Shown piece by piece: positions 1 to 7,707 of a stretch of DNA of 64,000 nt. How positions within the stretch are numbered: position 1 is the first letter of the stretch; every line of letters begins with the position of its first letter. The stretch is taken from the NCBI RefSeq assembly GCF_016025525.2, contig NZ_JACSGR010000006.1:124001-188000 (forward strand), written 5' to 3'. Both the position numbers and the translations under genes were made by a program. Origin of the DNA: Eikenella glucosivorans. GTDB taxonomy: Bacteria; Pseudomonadota; Gammaproteobacteria; Burkholderiales; Neisseriaceae. The notes under the pieces are model-generated. The model worked only from the letters and a program-made list of their open reading frames with translations. It searched no databases and was not told where the DNA came from.

Positions 1-164
1 TCGTAGCGGCGGGATTCGATTTGCAGGAAGGAGGTGTCGGCCAGGATTTCGTGCTGCTTACCAAGGCTTTGTTCGGCTTTGATGCCGAGGTAGTAGGGCG
101 CGCCGAGGAGCAGCGCGGCCAGCAGCAGGATGAGGGCGGAAACCAGCCGGAGGAGTTTTTTCAT
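1..164 (-). CDS. YdgA/DUF945-like protein, N-terminal fragment
   Basis: This is the first 54 codons of a gene that continues beyond the left edge. The start is an ATG at 162-164 on the minus strand. The protein begins MKKLLRLVSALILLLAALLL, a short basic stretch followed by a hydrophobic signal anchor, then GAPYYLGIKAEQSLGKQHE. The anchor followed by a GxxxxGxxAE-type segment is how YdgA/DUF945 family proteins begin; these are periplasmic proteins of unclear function anchored in the inner membrane. The family call rests only on this short stretch, so it is tentative. It lies downstream of fabI on the same strand and is separated from it by an inverted DUS pair. Confidence 0.6.
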   Translation of the reverse strand, partial: MKKLLRLVSALILLLAALLLGAPYYLGIKAEQSLGKQHEILADTSFLQIESRRY

Positions 165-247
165 GCGGCAAAACCAAAAAACGATGTGGTGGGAAAGGCG
201 CTAAGGATAACACCAAAACGGAGCAGTGTCTTGGTGCGGCCTAAGCA

Positions 248-303
248 AGAGGCTACCTGAAAACAGATTTTTACTTTCGTTAAACTGTTTTCAGGTAGCC
301 TCT
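248..303. terminator. Inverted eikDUS pair after fabI
   Basis: AGAGGCTACCTGAAAACAG and its exact reverse complement form a 19-bp stem around an 18-nt loop. It follows the fabI stop codon and is the probable fabI terminator; the pair also provides two DNA uptake sequences. Confidence 0.7.
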
Positions 304-330
304 GGGATAGCGGGGCAGGCCGGTGCGGAA

Positions 331-1119
331 TCAGCCTGCGCTGTCGCTCAGGGCGTTGATGCTGTAGCCGCCGTCCACATAGGTGATTTCGCCGGTGATG
401 CCGGAGGAGAGGTCGGAGAGCAGGAAGGCGGCGGTGTTGCCCACTTCTTCGATGGTTACGTTGCGGCGCAGCGGGTTTTGCGAGGCAACATGGTTGAGCA
501 GGCGGCCGAAGTCGGCAATGCCGGCGGCGGCCAGGGTTTTGATCGGGCCGGCGGATACGCCGTTGCAGCGGATGCCTTCGGGGCCAACACAAGCGGCAGT
601 GAAGCGGATGGCGGCTTCCAGGCTGGCTTTGGCCATACCCATCACGTTGTAGTTGGGGATGGCGCGCACTGCGCCGAGGTAGGATAGGGCGACGATGGCG
701 CTGTTGCGGCCGCGCATCATGGGGCGGGCGGCTTTGGCCAGCGCTGGCAGGCTGTAGGCGGAAACGTCGTGCGAAATTTCAAAGGCTTCGCGGCTGATGC
801 TGTCTAGGAAGTCGCCGCTGAGCGCTTCTTTGGGGGCGAAGGCGATGGCATGCACCAGGCCGTCGAGGCCGTCCCACTGTTTGCCCAAGTCGGCAAACAC
901 CTGCTCGATTTCGGCATCGCTCTGCACGTCGCAGCGGAACACTAGGTCGGAGCCGAATTCGGCCGCCATTTTGCGCACGCGCTCTTCGAGTTTGTCCACC
1001 ACATAGGTGAACGCCAGCTCGGCGCCCTGCTCGCGGCAGGCTTTGGCGATGCCGTAGGCAATCGAACGTTCGGAAATCATGCCGGTAATCAGGATTTTTT
1101 TACCTTGCAAAAAGCCCAT
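331..1119 (-). CDS. fabI: Enoyl-[acyl-carrier-protein] reductase (NADH)
   Basis: 262 aa, the usual FabI length. It catalyses the last reduction of each round of type II fatty acid elongation in the cytoplasm. The protein starts MGFLQGKKILITGMISERSI, the modified Rossmann nucleotide-binding start typical of FabI. The catalytic Tyr-x6-Lys pair is present in NYNVMGMAK, and a C-terminal SSGITGEITYVDGGYS segment is conserved in the family. The ATG at 1117-1119 was preferred over upstream in-frame codons because it gives the family start. The gene is monocistronic, followed by an inverted DUS pair and preceded by a gap holding a candidate small RNA. FabI is the known triclosan target; nothing in the sequence departs from the norm. 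Confidence 0.97.
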   Translation of the reverse strand: MGFLQGKKILITGMISERSIAYGIAKACREQGAELAFTYVVDKLEERVRKMAAEFGSDLVFRCDVQSDAEIEQVFADLGKQWDGLDGLVHAIAFAPKEALSGDFLDSISREAFEISHDVSAYSLPALAKAARPMMRGRNSAIVALSYLGAVRAIPNYNVMGMAKASLEAAIRFTAACVGPEGIRCNGVSAGPIKTLAAAGIADFGRLLNHVASQNPLRRNVTIEEVGNTAAFLLSDLSSGITGEITYVDGGYSINALSDSAG

Positions 1120-1284
1120 TTTCTGAATCCTTGAAGTAGTGATAATTGTGCCGGCTAGCGGCGGCAAAGCGCCGTGGAATTTTTCAGGTAGCCGTGTGGA
1201 AAAGCGGCGCATTATAGCTTAAATCGCGCAAATCAAATATAGTTCTTTGCGGTGAAACCGATTTTGGCCTAACGGGCAAATGCT

Positions 1285-1430
1285 AAAAAGCCGAAACCCG
1301 CTGTTTGGGGCAGCGGGTTTCGGCTTTCGGTTTTGAGTATTGGGATGTAGAGGAATCGGTTTCGCTAGGCGCACTCCTATGGGAATTTGAAAGGGGATGG
1401 ATTACCCGGCCGAGGGTCGACAGGGCATGT
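1285..1430 (-). ncRNA. Candidate Fur-regulated small RNA (NrrF-like position and architecture)
   Basis: Seen directly: on the minus strand TTGATA and TATAAT are separated by 16 nt, and about 145 nt downstream lies a GC-rich hairpin (AAGCCGAAACCCGCTG pairing with CAGCGGGTTTCGGCTT) followed by five T. No ORF of note lies between. A palindrome GATAA-N3-TTATC overlaps the promoter spacer. This layout is the one known for NrrF of Neisseria meningitidis, a Fur-repressed sRNA of about 150 nt that downregulates sdhCDAB. The identification with NrrF is inference: I have not aligned the sequences. Another possibility is a leader or terminator read from an unrecognised antisense transcript of tldD. Confidence 0.5.
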
Positions 1431-1434
1431 CCGT

Positions 1435-1462
1435 ATTATACATAAACGATAATTGTTATCAA
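1435..1462 (-). promoter_or_regulatory. Promoter with overlapping Fur-box-like palindrome
   Basis: Minus-strand -35 TTGATA (1457-1462), 16-nt spacer, -10 TATAAT (1435-1440). The perfect palindrome GATAATTGTTATC at 1448-1460 lies within the spacer and matches half-sites of the Fur consensus GATAATGATAATCATTATC. Fur bound there would block RNA polymerase. Confidence 0.55.
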
Positions 1463-1610
1463 TATTTATCTGGAAAATATTTTTATCAGCTTATATTGCG
1501 TCAATTTATTTTTTCAATATTAAAAGCGAACCCATGCTTGCCGCGTCGGTTCGGTGCTCTCCGTTATATAATGCTGCTTTTCTTTTCACGCAAATCCTTT
1601 GTCCGCACAC

Positions 1611-3074
1611 ATGAATGCCACCCAACAAACCGTTTCCGAACAACTCTTGCAGGCTAACCAGTTAAACAGCGCCGAGCTGAGCCGCGCCTTGGCCGCCATT
1701 TCCGCGCACCATGTGGATTACGCCGACATCTATTGCCAACGCACCGCCTATGAAAGCTGGCATTTGGAAGAGGGCATGGTGAAGTCCGGCAGCTTCCATA
1801 TCGACCAAGGGGTGGGCGTGCGCGCGGTATCAGGCGAAAAAACGGCGTTCGCCTATGCCGACAGCCTCAGCCCGGCGGTGTTGCGGCAGGCGGCGGAGGC
1901 TGTGCGCACCATCGGTGCGGCGGGGCAGGAGCGGCAGATTAGGCTGGATGATTCAGGCAGTTTTTCAGGTAGCCGCACGCAGCCTGCGCTGTATGCCGCC
2001 GACAACCCGATTATCGGGCTGGATTCGGCGGCCAAAGTAGCGCTATTGAACCGTGTGGAGCAGCTGGCCAAAGCGGCCGACCCCAGCATCGTGCAAGTGA
2101 TGGCCGGGCTCACTTGCGAACACGATTTGATTTATCTGGCACGGCTCGATGGCCGCACCGCCGCCGATATCCGCCCGCTGGTGCGCCTGAGCATCACCGT
2201 GGTGGCGAAACGGGGCGAACGGCGCGAGATGGGCAGTGCCGGCGGCGGCGGACGGCACGGGCTGGACTATTTCAGTGAAAAGCGGCTGCGCGAATATGTG
2301 AACGCCGCCGTGGCGCAGGCTCTGGTAAACCTGGAATCGCGCCCCGCGCCCGCCGGCAGCATGACTGTGGTGCTCGGCAGCGGCTGGCCGGGCGTACTGC
2401 TGCACGAAGCTGTAGGGCACGGGCTGGAGGGCGATTTCAACCGCAAAGGCACCAGCGCCTTTGCCGGGCGGCTGGGCGAACGCGTGGCCGCCGAGGGCGT
2501 AACCGTGGTGGACCAGGGCAATATTGCGCTGCGGCGCGGCTCGCTCAATCTGGACGACGAGGGCAACGAAACCCGCCAAACCGTGCTGATTGAAAACGGC
2601 ATCCTCACCGGCTACCTGCAAGACGAAACCAACGCCCGCCTGATGGGCATGCCGCTCACTGGCAATGGCCGGCGCGAAAGCTACGCCGCCGTGCCCATGC
2701 CGCGCATGACCAACACCTTCATGCAAAACGGCAGCCGCGAGCCGGAAGAAATCATCGCCTCCATCGACAAAGGCCTGTATGCCGTGAACTTCGGCGGCGG
2801 GCAGGTGGACATCACCAGCGGCAAATTCGTATTCAGCGCCTCGGAGGCCTGGTGGGTGGAAGGCGGCAAGCTGCAATACCCGGTGAAGGGCGCCACCATC
2901 ATCGGCAGCGGCCCGGAAGTGCTCAAGCACGTGAGCATGATCGGCAACGATATGGCGCTCGACAGCGGCATCGGCGTGTGCGGCAAAGAAGGGCAGAGCG
3001 TGCCGGTGGGCGTGGGGCAGCCCACGCTGCGCATCGACGCGGGGCTCACGGTGGGCGGCAGCGAAGCGGGTTGA
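1611..3074 (+). CDS. tldD: Metalloprotease TldD
   Basis: 487 aa, normal for TldD (about 480). TldD and PmbA/TldE form a heterodimeric zinc protease that degrades unfolded peptides and matures some ribosomally made peptides. The zinc site HEAVGH is visible near residue 265 in LLHEAVGHGLEGDF, followed by the conserved RKGTSAF region; the C-terminal part carries GGGQVDITSG and GNDM.LDSG segments. The ATG at 1611 was preferred over an in-frame TTG at 1599. No pmbA partner is seen in this window. An eikDUS inside the gene (near 1963) encodes FSGS. It is followed by an inverted DUS pair. Confidence 0.95.
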   Translation: MNATQQTVSEQLLQANQLNSAELSRALAAISAHHVDYADIYCQRTAYESWHLEEGMVKSGSFHIDQGVGVRAVSGEKTAFAYADSLSPAVLRQAAEAVRTIGAAGQERQIRLDDSGSFSGSRTQPALYAADNPIIGLDSAAKVALLNRVEQLAKAADPSIVQVMAGLTCEHDLIYLARLDGRTAADIRPLVRLSITVVAKRGERREMGSAGGGGRHGLDYFSEKRLREYVNAAVAQALVNLESRPAPAGSMTVVLGSGWPGVLLHEAVGHGLEGDFNRKGTSAFAGRLGERVAAEGVTVVDQGNIALRRGSLNLDDEGNETRQTVLIENGILTGYLQDETNARLMGMPLTGNGRRESYAAVPMPRMTNTFMQNGSREPEEIIASIDKGLYAVNFGGGQVDITSGKFVFSASEAWWVEGGKLQYPVKGATIIGSGPEVLKHVSMIGNDMALDSGIGVCGKEGQSVPVGVGQPTLRIDAGLTVGGSEAG

Positions 3075-3098
3075 ATGCCTTTGCCGCAAACAAATCAA

Positions 3099-3138
3099 AG
3101 GCTACCTGAAAATTGGAACTTGAGTTTTCAGGTAGCCT
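3099..3138. terminator. Inverted eikDUS pair after tldD
   Basis: AGGCTACCTGAAAA and its reverse complement, 12 nt apart, begin 24 bp after the tldD stop and form a 14-bp stem. A further DUS follows near 3187. Confidence 0.65.
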
Positions 3139-3254
3139 CAAACGGATAAGGGCAGGGCGCACAAATGCCGCTGCCGTTTGAATTATTTTCAGGTAGCCTT
3201 TATGCCCGCCGCAGTTTCAAAAAACCGGAACGCAGGCTATAATCCGCCCGCGAT

Positions 3255-3330
3255 TAGTCGGGGTGCCGCCCAGTGCGGCTGAGAAAATACCCGTTGTACC
3301 TGATACAGTTAATACTGGCGTAGGAAACTA
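3255..3330 (+). promoter_or_regulatory. TPP (thi-box) riboswitch
   Basis: The conserved thi-box elements are present in order: GGGGTGCC at 3260-3267, GGCTGAGAAAATACCC at 3277-3292, ACCTGATACAGTTAATACTG ending near 3316, and GCGTAGGAAAC at about 3319-3328. The ends TAGT and ACTA can close helix P1. It lies 160 bp upstream of thiM, in the expected orientation, so thiamine pyrophosphate should switch off thiM-thiD. Confidence 0.93.
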
Positions 3331-3429
3331 TCCGAGCAGCGCGAACGTTTCATTGAGGCTACCTGAAAGCGCCGGCTTCAACGAAGTGGAAACGAAGCAG
3401 AATAGGCACGCGCTTTCCCGTACAACACA

Positions 3430-3456
3430 CGCCCGACCCAGCAGCGGGCGTTTTTT
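3430..3456 (+). terminator. Rho-independent terminator, expression platform of the TPP riboswitch
   Basis: CGCCCG and CGGGCG pair around a short loop and are followed directly by six T (3451-3456). Its place between the aptamer and thiM suggests premature transcription termination when TPP is bound. An eikDUS lies between aptamer and terminator (about 3357-3368). Confidence 0.75.
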
Positions 3457-3491
3457 CTTGCCCGCCACCTGCCAAGCCAAAGGAGCAAACA

Positions 3492-4292
3492 ATGCAAATC
3501 AAATATCTGGATCAAGTGCGCGCCCGCAACCCGCTGGTGCACAACATCACCAACATTGTATCTGCCAACTTCTCCGCCAACGGCCTGCTTGCCATCGGCG
3601 CTTCGCCGATTATGGCCGACAGCGTGGACGAAATGGCCGAACTTGCCGCCGCCAGCTCGGCGGTGGTGCTCAATATCGGCACGCTGAACGTGCACAAAGT
3701 GGAAGCCATGCTCGCCGCCGGCAAATCCGCCAACCGCGCCGGCGTGCCGGTGGTGCTCGACCCGGTGGGTGCCGGTTTCACCGCCCTGCGGCGCGACACC
3801 ACGGCACGGCTGCTGCGCGAAATCCGCTTCGCCGCCGTGCGCGGCAATGCCGGCGAAATGGCGCACATCGCCGGCGTGGCCTGGCAGGCCAAAGGCGTGG
3901 ACGCGGGCAGCGGCTCGGCCGATTTGAGCGAAATCGCCCAACGCATCGCGCAGCAACACGGCTGCATCGCCGCCATCAGCGGCGAAACCGACTACATTTC
4001 CGACGGCAGCCGCACCGCCAAGCTGAGCAACGGCACGCCGCTGTTTCCGAAAGTAACCGCTTCCGGCTGCCTGCTCAGCACCGTGGTGGGGGCGTTTGCC
4101 GCCGTGGCCGAACCGGGCGACATGCTGCACGCCGTGGCTGAGGCCTGCACCGTGTATGCCGTGGCGGGCGAGCTGGCGGCGCAGGGCTTGCAGGATACAC
4201 AGAGCGGCTCGTTTGCCGTGGCGTTGATTGACCAGCTCGGCGCAATCAATGCACAGCAAGCCGCCGCGCGGGCACGCGTGGAATGGCTTTAA
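3492..4292 (+). CDS. thiM: Hydroxyethylthiazole kinase
   Basis: 266 aa. Phosphorylates 4-methyl-5-(2-hydroxyethyl)thiazole in thiamine salvage. Visible family features are the N-terminal PLVHNITNIVSANFSANGLL, VVLDPVGAG around residue 92, and the C-terminal anion-hole segment ASGCLLSTVVG, in which the first residues differ from the common GTGC while the cysteine is retained. AAAGGAG precedes the ATG at good spacing. It is under the TPP riboswitch just upstream and is followed after 22 bp by thiD. Having only thiM and thiD here indicates a salvage operon; de novo genes are not in the window. Confidence 0.95.
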   Translation: MQIKYLDQVRARNPLVHNITNIVSANFSANGLLAIGASPIMADSVDEMAELAAASSAVVLNIGTLNVHKVEAMLAAGKSANRAGVPVVLDPVGAGFTALRRDTTARLLREIRFAAVRGNAGEMAHIAGVAWQAKGVDAGSGSADLSEIAQRIAQQHGCIAAISGETDYISDGSRTAKLSNGTPLFPKVTASGCLLSTVVGAFAAVAEPGDMLHAVAEACTVYAVAGELAAQGLQDTQSGSFAVALIDQLGAINAQQAAARARVEWL

Positions 4293-4314
4293 CCGATTGA
4301 ATGAGGAGATCATC

Positions 4315-5130
4315 ATGACAAAAATCGCACAGGCGCTCACCATCGCCGGTTCCGACAGTGGCGGCGGCGCGGGCATTCAGGCCGATTTGAAAAGCTTTCA
4401 GATGCGCGGCGTGTTCGGCATGAGCGTGCTCACGGCCGTTACCGCGCAAAATACGCTGGGCGTGCAGGCCATCCACGGCGTGCCGCTGGATATTATCCGC
4501 GCGCAAATCGATGCAGTGGCCGCGGATTTTCAGGTAGCCGCCTGCAAAATCGGTATGCTGGGCACGGCGGAAACCATTGAATGCGTGGCTGAAAAACTGG
4601 CTGGCAAGCCGTTTGGCCGGCTGGTGGTCGATCCCGTGATGGTGGCCAAGGGCGGCGCGCCGCTGTTGCAGCAAAACGCCGTCTCCGCACTCAAACGCCA
4701 CCTGCTGCCGCTCGCCGACGTGCTCACGCCCAACCTGCCCGAAGCCGAAGCGCTCACCGGCATCGCCATCCAGAGCGATGCCGACGCCGAACGCGCCGCC
4801 CGCCTGTTGCAGGAAGCCGGCGTGCGCACCGTGGTGATCAAAGGCGGGCACAGCGGCGGCTCGCAAAGCCAAGTCTGCCGCGATTGGGTGTTTATGCCCG
4901 ACGCGCAGTTCACGCTGGAAAGCCCGCGCTTCCCCACGCCGCACACCCACGGCACCGGCTGCACCTTCTCCGCCTGCCTCACCGCCGAGCTGGCCAAAGG
5001 CGCAAGCGTGGAAAACGCCGTGCGCACCGCCAAACAGTGCATCACCGCCGCCATTTCCCACCCGCTCAACATCGGTCATGGCCACGGCCCGGTAAACCAC
5101 TGGGCGTTTCAAACAGAGCCGGAAATCTGA
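4315..5130 (+). CDS. thiD: Bifunctional hydroxymethylpyrimidine kinase / phosphomethylpyrimidine kinase
   Basis: 271 aa, ribokinase fold. It phosphorylates HMP to HMP-P and then HMP-PP for thiamine synthesis. ALTIAGSDSGGGAGIQADLK at the N-terminus is diagnostic, and HTHGTGCTFSACLTAEL near the C-terminus carries the catalytic anion hole. The ATG at 4315 follows GAGGAG at 4303-4308; in-frame codons further upstream lie inside thiM. Cotranscribed with thiM. An in-gene eikDUS near 4528 encodes DFQVA. Confidence 0.96.
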   Translation: MTKIAQALTIAGSDSGGGAGIQADLKSFQMRGVFGMSVLTAVTAQNTLGVQAIHGVPLDIIRAQIDAVAADFQVAACKIGMLGTAETIECVAEKLAGKPFGRLVVDPVMVAKGGAPLLQQNAVSALKRHLLPLADVLTPNLPEAEALTGIAIQSDADAERAARLLQEAGVRTVVIKGGHSGGSQSQVCRDWVFMPDAQFTLESPRFPTPHTHGTGCTFSACLTAELAKGASVENAVRTAKQCITAAISHPLNIGHGHGPVNHWAFQTEPEI

Positions 5131-5151
5131 TTCCGGCTGTGAGCAATGCAT

Positions 5152-5186
5152 AAAAAGGCTACCTGAAAATTTCAGGTAGCCTTTTT
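5152..5186. terminator. Inverted eikDUS pair between convergent thiD and methyltransferase genes
   Basis: AAAAAGGCTACCTGAAA and its reverse complement are one base apart, giving a 17-bp stem flanked by A and T runs: a bidirectional terminator for two convergent genes. Confidence 0.8.
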
Positions 5187-5212
5187 GTGTTGGCCAATGC
5201 TGCAAGCGGCGG

Positions 5213-6031
5213 TTAATCAATGCGGTAGTGCAGCAGGCGGGTGCTTTCGCGCATGGCGCGCACGAGGCGCATGATGCGGTGGGAAAGCCAGCCGGTGCGT
5301 TTCCACTCGGCGGGGAAATCGCCGATGAGGAGGCGGCTGGAGATGAGGTGGAGGTTGTTTGCCCATTGTTCGGCTTCGCGCTCGTTGTCGCAAGAGGATT
5401 GGAAGCGGGCTCGGGCATTTTTCATGGCTTCGTGACGGGCGGAATTTTTGACGGTCCAGCTGTTGCACATGTCGAAGGCGATTTCGCTGCCGCTGAAGCG
5501 GGCGGCGAGGTTTTGGAACAGGCCGCGCACGGTGTCGATGGCGAAGTACATCAACACGCCTTCTATCAGGAAGAGGAAGGCGGCTTCGGGATGGCGGGTT
5601 TGCAAATCTTCCATCCATTCGGTGCTGAAGGCGGAGGCGGGGAGCAGGGTTTCGTTGGCTTGCGGGGGGAGGAGCTGCCGGCGCAGTTCGATGACTTCGG
5701 GCAGGTCGAGCTGGCAGAAGGGGGCGTTGCCGGCTTGGCTGCCGAGGCGTTCGCGGCGGCTGTCGAGCCCGCAGCCGAGGATGACGATGACGGGGTGGCT
5801 TTGGCGTCGGATGAAGTCGGCGGTGATCTGGTCGAAATAGCGGGAGCGGATGGCGGTGCCGACGATGGTGTGTTTGGCGCGGTCGAATCGGGCGAAATCG
5901 TAGTCGATTTGCGGCACGAGGCGGCAGGCGGCTTCATCGCGCAGGATGGGGTCGGGCTGCTGCGAGGCGCGGTATTTCATGTAGAGGGGGATGAGCAGGG
6001 TTTCGCTGACGGCGTTTTCGATTTTGATCAT
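5213..6031 (-). CDS. Class I SAM-dependent methyltransferase, leucine carboxyl methyltransferase (PPM) family
   Basis: 272 aa. The SAM-binding motif VILGCGLDSR lies near residue 83, followed by an acidic QLDLPEVI strand and FLFLIEGVLMYF, the pattern of the LCMT/TcmP family (YxxxR..RxxxD N-terminal region, GxGLDTR, D.P.v, EG.l.Yl). Family members O-methylate carboxylates of small molecules or proteins; the substrate here cannot be told from sequence. It is a single gene, with a DUS in its 5' leader and a convergent thiD downstream. Relatives are often called Tcm-type polyketide O-methyltransferases, but no polyketide genes are nearby. Confidence 0.82.
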   Translation of the reverse strand: MIKIENAVSETLLIPLYMKYRASQQPDPILRDEAACRLVPQIDYDFARFDRAKHTIVGTAIRSRYFDQITADFIRRQSHPVIVILGCGLDSRRERLGSQAGNAPFCQLDLPEVIELRRQLLPPQANETLLPASAFSTEWMEDLQTRHPEAAFLFLIEGVLMYFAIDTVRGLFQNLAARFSGSEIAFDMCNSWTVKNSARHEAMKNARARFQSSCDNEREAEQWANNLHLISSRLLIGDFPAEWKRTGWLSHRIMRLVRAMRESTRLLHYRID

Positions 6032-6069
6032 GGCGGGCTCCAGATAAAAAGGGCTACCTGAAAAGGAGA

Positions 6070-6101
6070 AGGCTACCTGAAAAATAATTTTCAGGTAGCC
6101 T
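6070..6101. terminator. Inverted eikDUS pair after serC
   Basis: AGGCTACCTGAAAA, three bases, then its reverse complement. It begins 24 bp beyond the serC stop on the minus strand and would terminate serC before the methyltransferase gene. Confidence 0.7.
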
Positions 6102-6124
6102 AATTATACGCTCGAGCCAGAGGC

Positions 6125-7228
6125 TTAGCCGTAGCGTTTTTGGAATTCGCGCATGAATTCGATCAGGGCTTCTACGCCTTGCAGGGGCATGGCGTTGTAG
6201 ATGCTGGCGCGCATGCCGCCCATGCTCTTGTAGCCGCGCAGCAGGCGCAGGCCGCGGGTGGTGGATTCTTGGGCGAAGAGCTCGTCGAGCTCCGGATTGC
6301 CGGTGCTGAAGATGACGTTCATCTTGGAGCGGGCGGCGGGGGCGACGGGGTTGCGGTAGAAGCCGCCGCTGTTGTCGATGGCGGCATACAGGGTTTTGGC
6401 TTTGAGGGTGTTGATGGTTTCCATTTGGGCCACGCCGCCTTGCGATTGCAGCCAGCGGAACACGAGGCCGGCGATATAGATGGGGTAGGTGGCGGGGGTG
6501 TTGTACATGCCTTGGCGCATGAGGTGGGAGCGGTAGTTCCACACATCGGGCACGCGCTCGGAGCAGCGTTCGAGCAGGTCTTCGCGGATGATGACGATGG
6601 TGGCGCCGGAGGGGCCGATGTTTTTCTGCGCGCCGGCGTAGATCACGCCGTAGTCGGCCACGTTGATGCGGCGGGAGAGGATTTCGCTCGACATGTCGCA
6701 CACGAGGGGCGGCATGCCGGCACCGAGCTTGGGCGCTTCGCGGTATTGCAGGCCGTGCACGGTTTCGTTGATCACGAAATGCACGAAGGCGGAGCTGGGA
6801 TCGATGTCCCAAGAGGATACGGGCGGCAGGTCGGTGTAGTTGAACTCTTCGCCGCCGTGTGCGGCCAGATGGATGTTTACATCGGAAAGTTTGCCCATTT
6901 CCTGGTGGGCGATGCGGCTCCAGTTGCCGGTCACCACGGAATCGACGCGCTTGAAGCCGTTGCTCAGGTTCATCACGGTCATGTTGAATTGGGCGCTGGC
7001 GCCGCCTTGCAGGAAAAGGACTTTATAGTTGTTCGGGATGTCGAGCAGCTGGCGCAGGTCTTGCTCGGCATGGTAGAGGATGCTCATGAACACGTCGGAG
7101 CGGTGGCTCATGGTCATCACGGAAAAGCCGGTGCCGTTGTAGTCGAACATTTCGCTTTGCGCGGTGCGCAACACGGATTCCGGCAACACGGCGGGGCCAG
7201 CGGAGAAGTTATAAATCGGGGTGTTCAC
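6125..7228 (-). CDS. serC: Phosphoserine aminotransferase
   Basis: 367 aa if it starts at the GTG at 7226-7228, which gives the family N-terminus VNTPIYNFSAGPAVLPESVL. It is a PLP enzyme converting 3-phosphohydroxypyruvate to phosphoserine (serine synthesis) and also acting in pyridoxal phosphate synthesis. The PLP lysine lies in GAQKNIGPSG near residue 197. HRSDVF, LLFLQGGAS-like and GGMRASIYNAMP segments are all conserved. No ATG lies at a sensible position upstream, so GTG is the best start. No other serine genes are adjacent. Confidence 0.94.
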   Translation of the reverse strand: MNTPIYNFSAGPAVLPESVLRTAQSEMFDYNGTGFSVMTMSHRSDVFMSILYHAEQDLRQLLDIPNNYKVLFLQGGASAQFNMTVMNLSNGFKRVDSVVTGNWSRIAHQEMGKLSDVNIHLAAHGGEEFNYTDLPPVSSWDIDPSSAFVHFVINETVHGLQYREAPKLGAGMPPLVCDMSSEILSRRINVADYGVIYAGAQKNIGPSGATIVIIREDLLERCSERVPDVWNYRSHLMRQGMYNTPATYPIYIAGLVFRWLQSQGGVAQMETINTLKAKTLYAAIDNSGGFYRNPVAPAARSKMNVIFSTGNPELDELFAQESTTRGLRLLRGYKSMGGMRASIYNAMPLQGVEALIEFMREFQKRYG

Positions 7229-7707
7229 GATTGGGCTCGGATAAAAAGGCAGCGTTTGCCGCCGGGGTTGGAACAATTTGCTGATGGGATGGATAGGGAT
7301 TCTATGCTGCGCCTTAGGCGGCGGCAAGGATTCCTGCGGTTTTTTAATAGATGCCTTAGTAGTGAAAAACTGTAAGTTAACTATTATTTCTGATATTAAA
7401 AAGTGATTTTCACTACCTTATTTTAATTTTTGGTGTTTGTTGCTGATGGTTTGCTGGAAGCAAGAGAAGGGCGCTGTGTGGCGGTTTTGGTCTTTGCTCG
7501 TAAACAAGTTTTCAGGTAGCCCTTACCTTTGCGGCCATGCTTCACGTGGGGATTTTCGCTGAAATCATATTGGTTTGTATAAAGATATGTGAACGCGTGC
7601 GGAGGCAAAAATTTGTATTTGGAATACCCGTAATAAATTATGTCATTTAATTAGTTTGATTTTCTTAATATAATGAGAATAGTTTTAATTCATTATATGG
7701 GTGAATC
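7229..7707 (+). promoter_or_regulatory. AT-rich leader with promoter and Fur-like site before the TonB receptor
   Basis: A 479-bp gap, much lower in GC than its flanks. GTAGTGAAAA (7359-7368) and TTTTCACTAC (7407-7416) form an inverted repeat. A TATAAT lies at 7669-7674, overlapping ATAATGAGAATAG, which resembles a Fur half-site pair and fits an iron-repressed receptor. GGTGA just before the ATG is a plausible ribosome site. A short minus-strand ORF at 7423-7608 is not convincing. Confidence 0.45.

Larger units (their letters stand above)
1120..1610. other. Intergenic region between fabI and tldD
   Basis: About 490 bp between two divergent genes. It holds one eikDUS near 1181, a strong hairpin at 1289-1326 whose T-run lies on the minus strand, a minus-strand promoter overlapped by a Fur-like palindrome (1435-1462), and a TATAAT at 1567-1572 that may serve tldD. 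The hairpin and the promoter together define a possible small RNA, listed separately. No protein gene is supported. Confidence 0.7.

Noticed and set aside
248..303. Recurrent AGGCTACCTGAA elements considered as insertion-sequence ends
   Set aside because: They match the known Eikenella DNA uptake sequence, occur singly and in pairs everywhere, and no transposase or target duplication accompanies them.
3263..4141. 292-codon plus-strand frame over the TPP riboswitch and thiM
   Set aside because: Out-of-frame shadow of thiM; it runs through the riboswitch and terminator and encodes Arg/His-rich sequence.
5228..6061. 277-codon plus-strand frame opposite the methyltransferase gene
   Set aside because: Antisense shadow; the minus-strand protein has a clear SAM motif.
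7423..7608. 61-codon minus-strand ORF upstream of the TonB receptor
   Set aside because: Crosses an eikDUS, weak start, no family; more likely promoter-region DNA.
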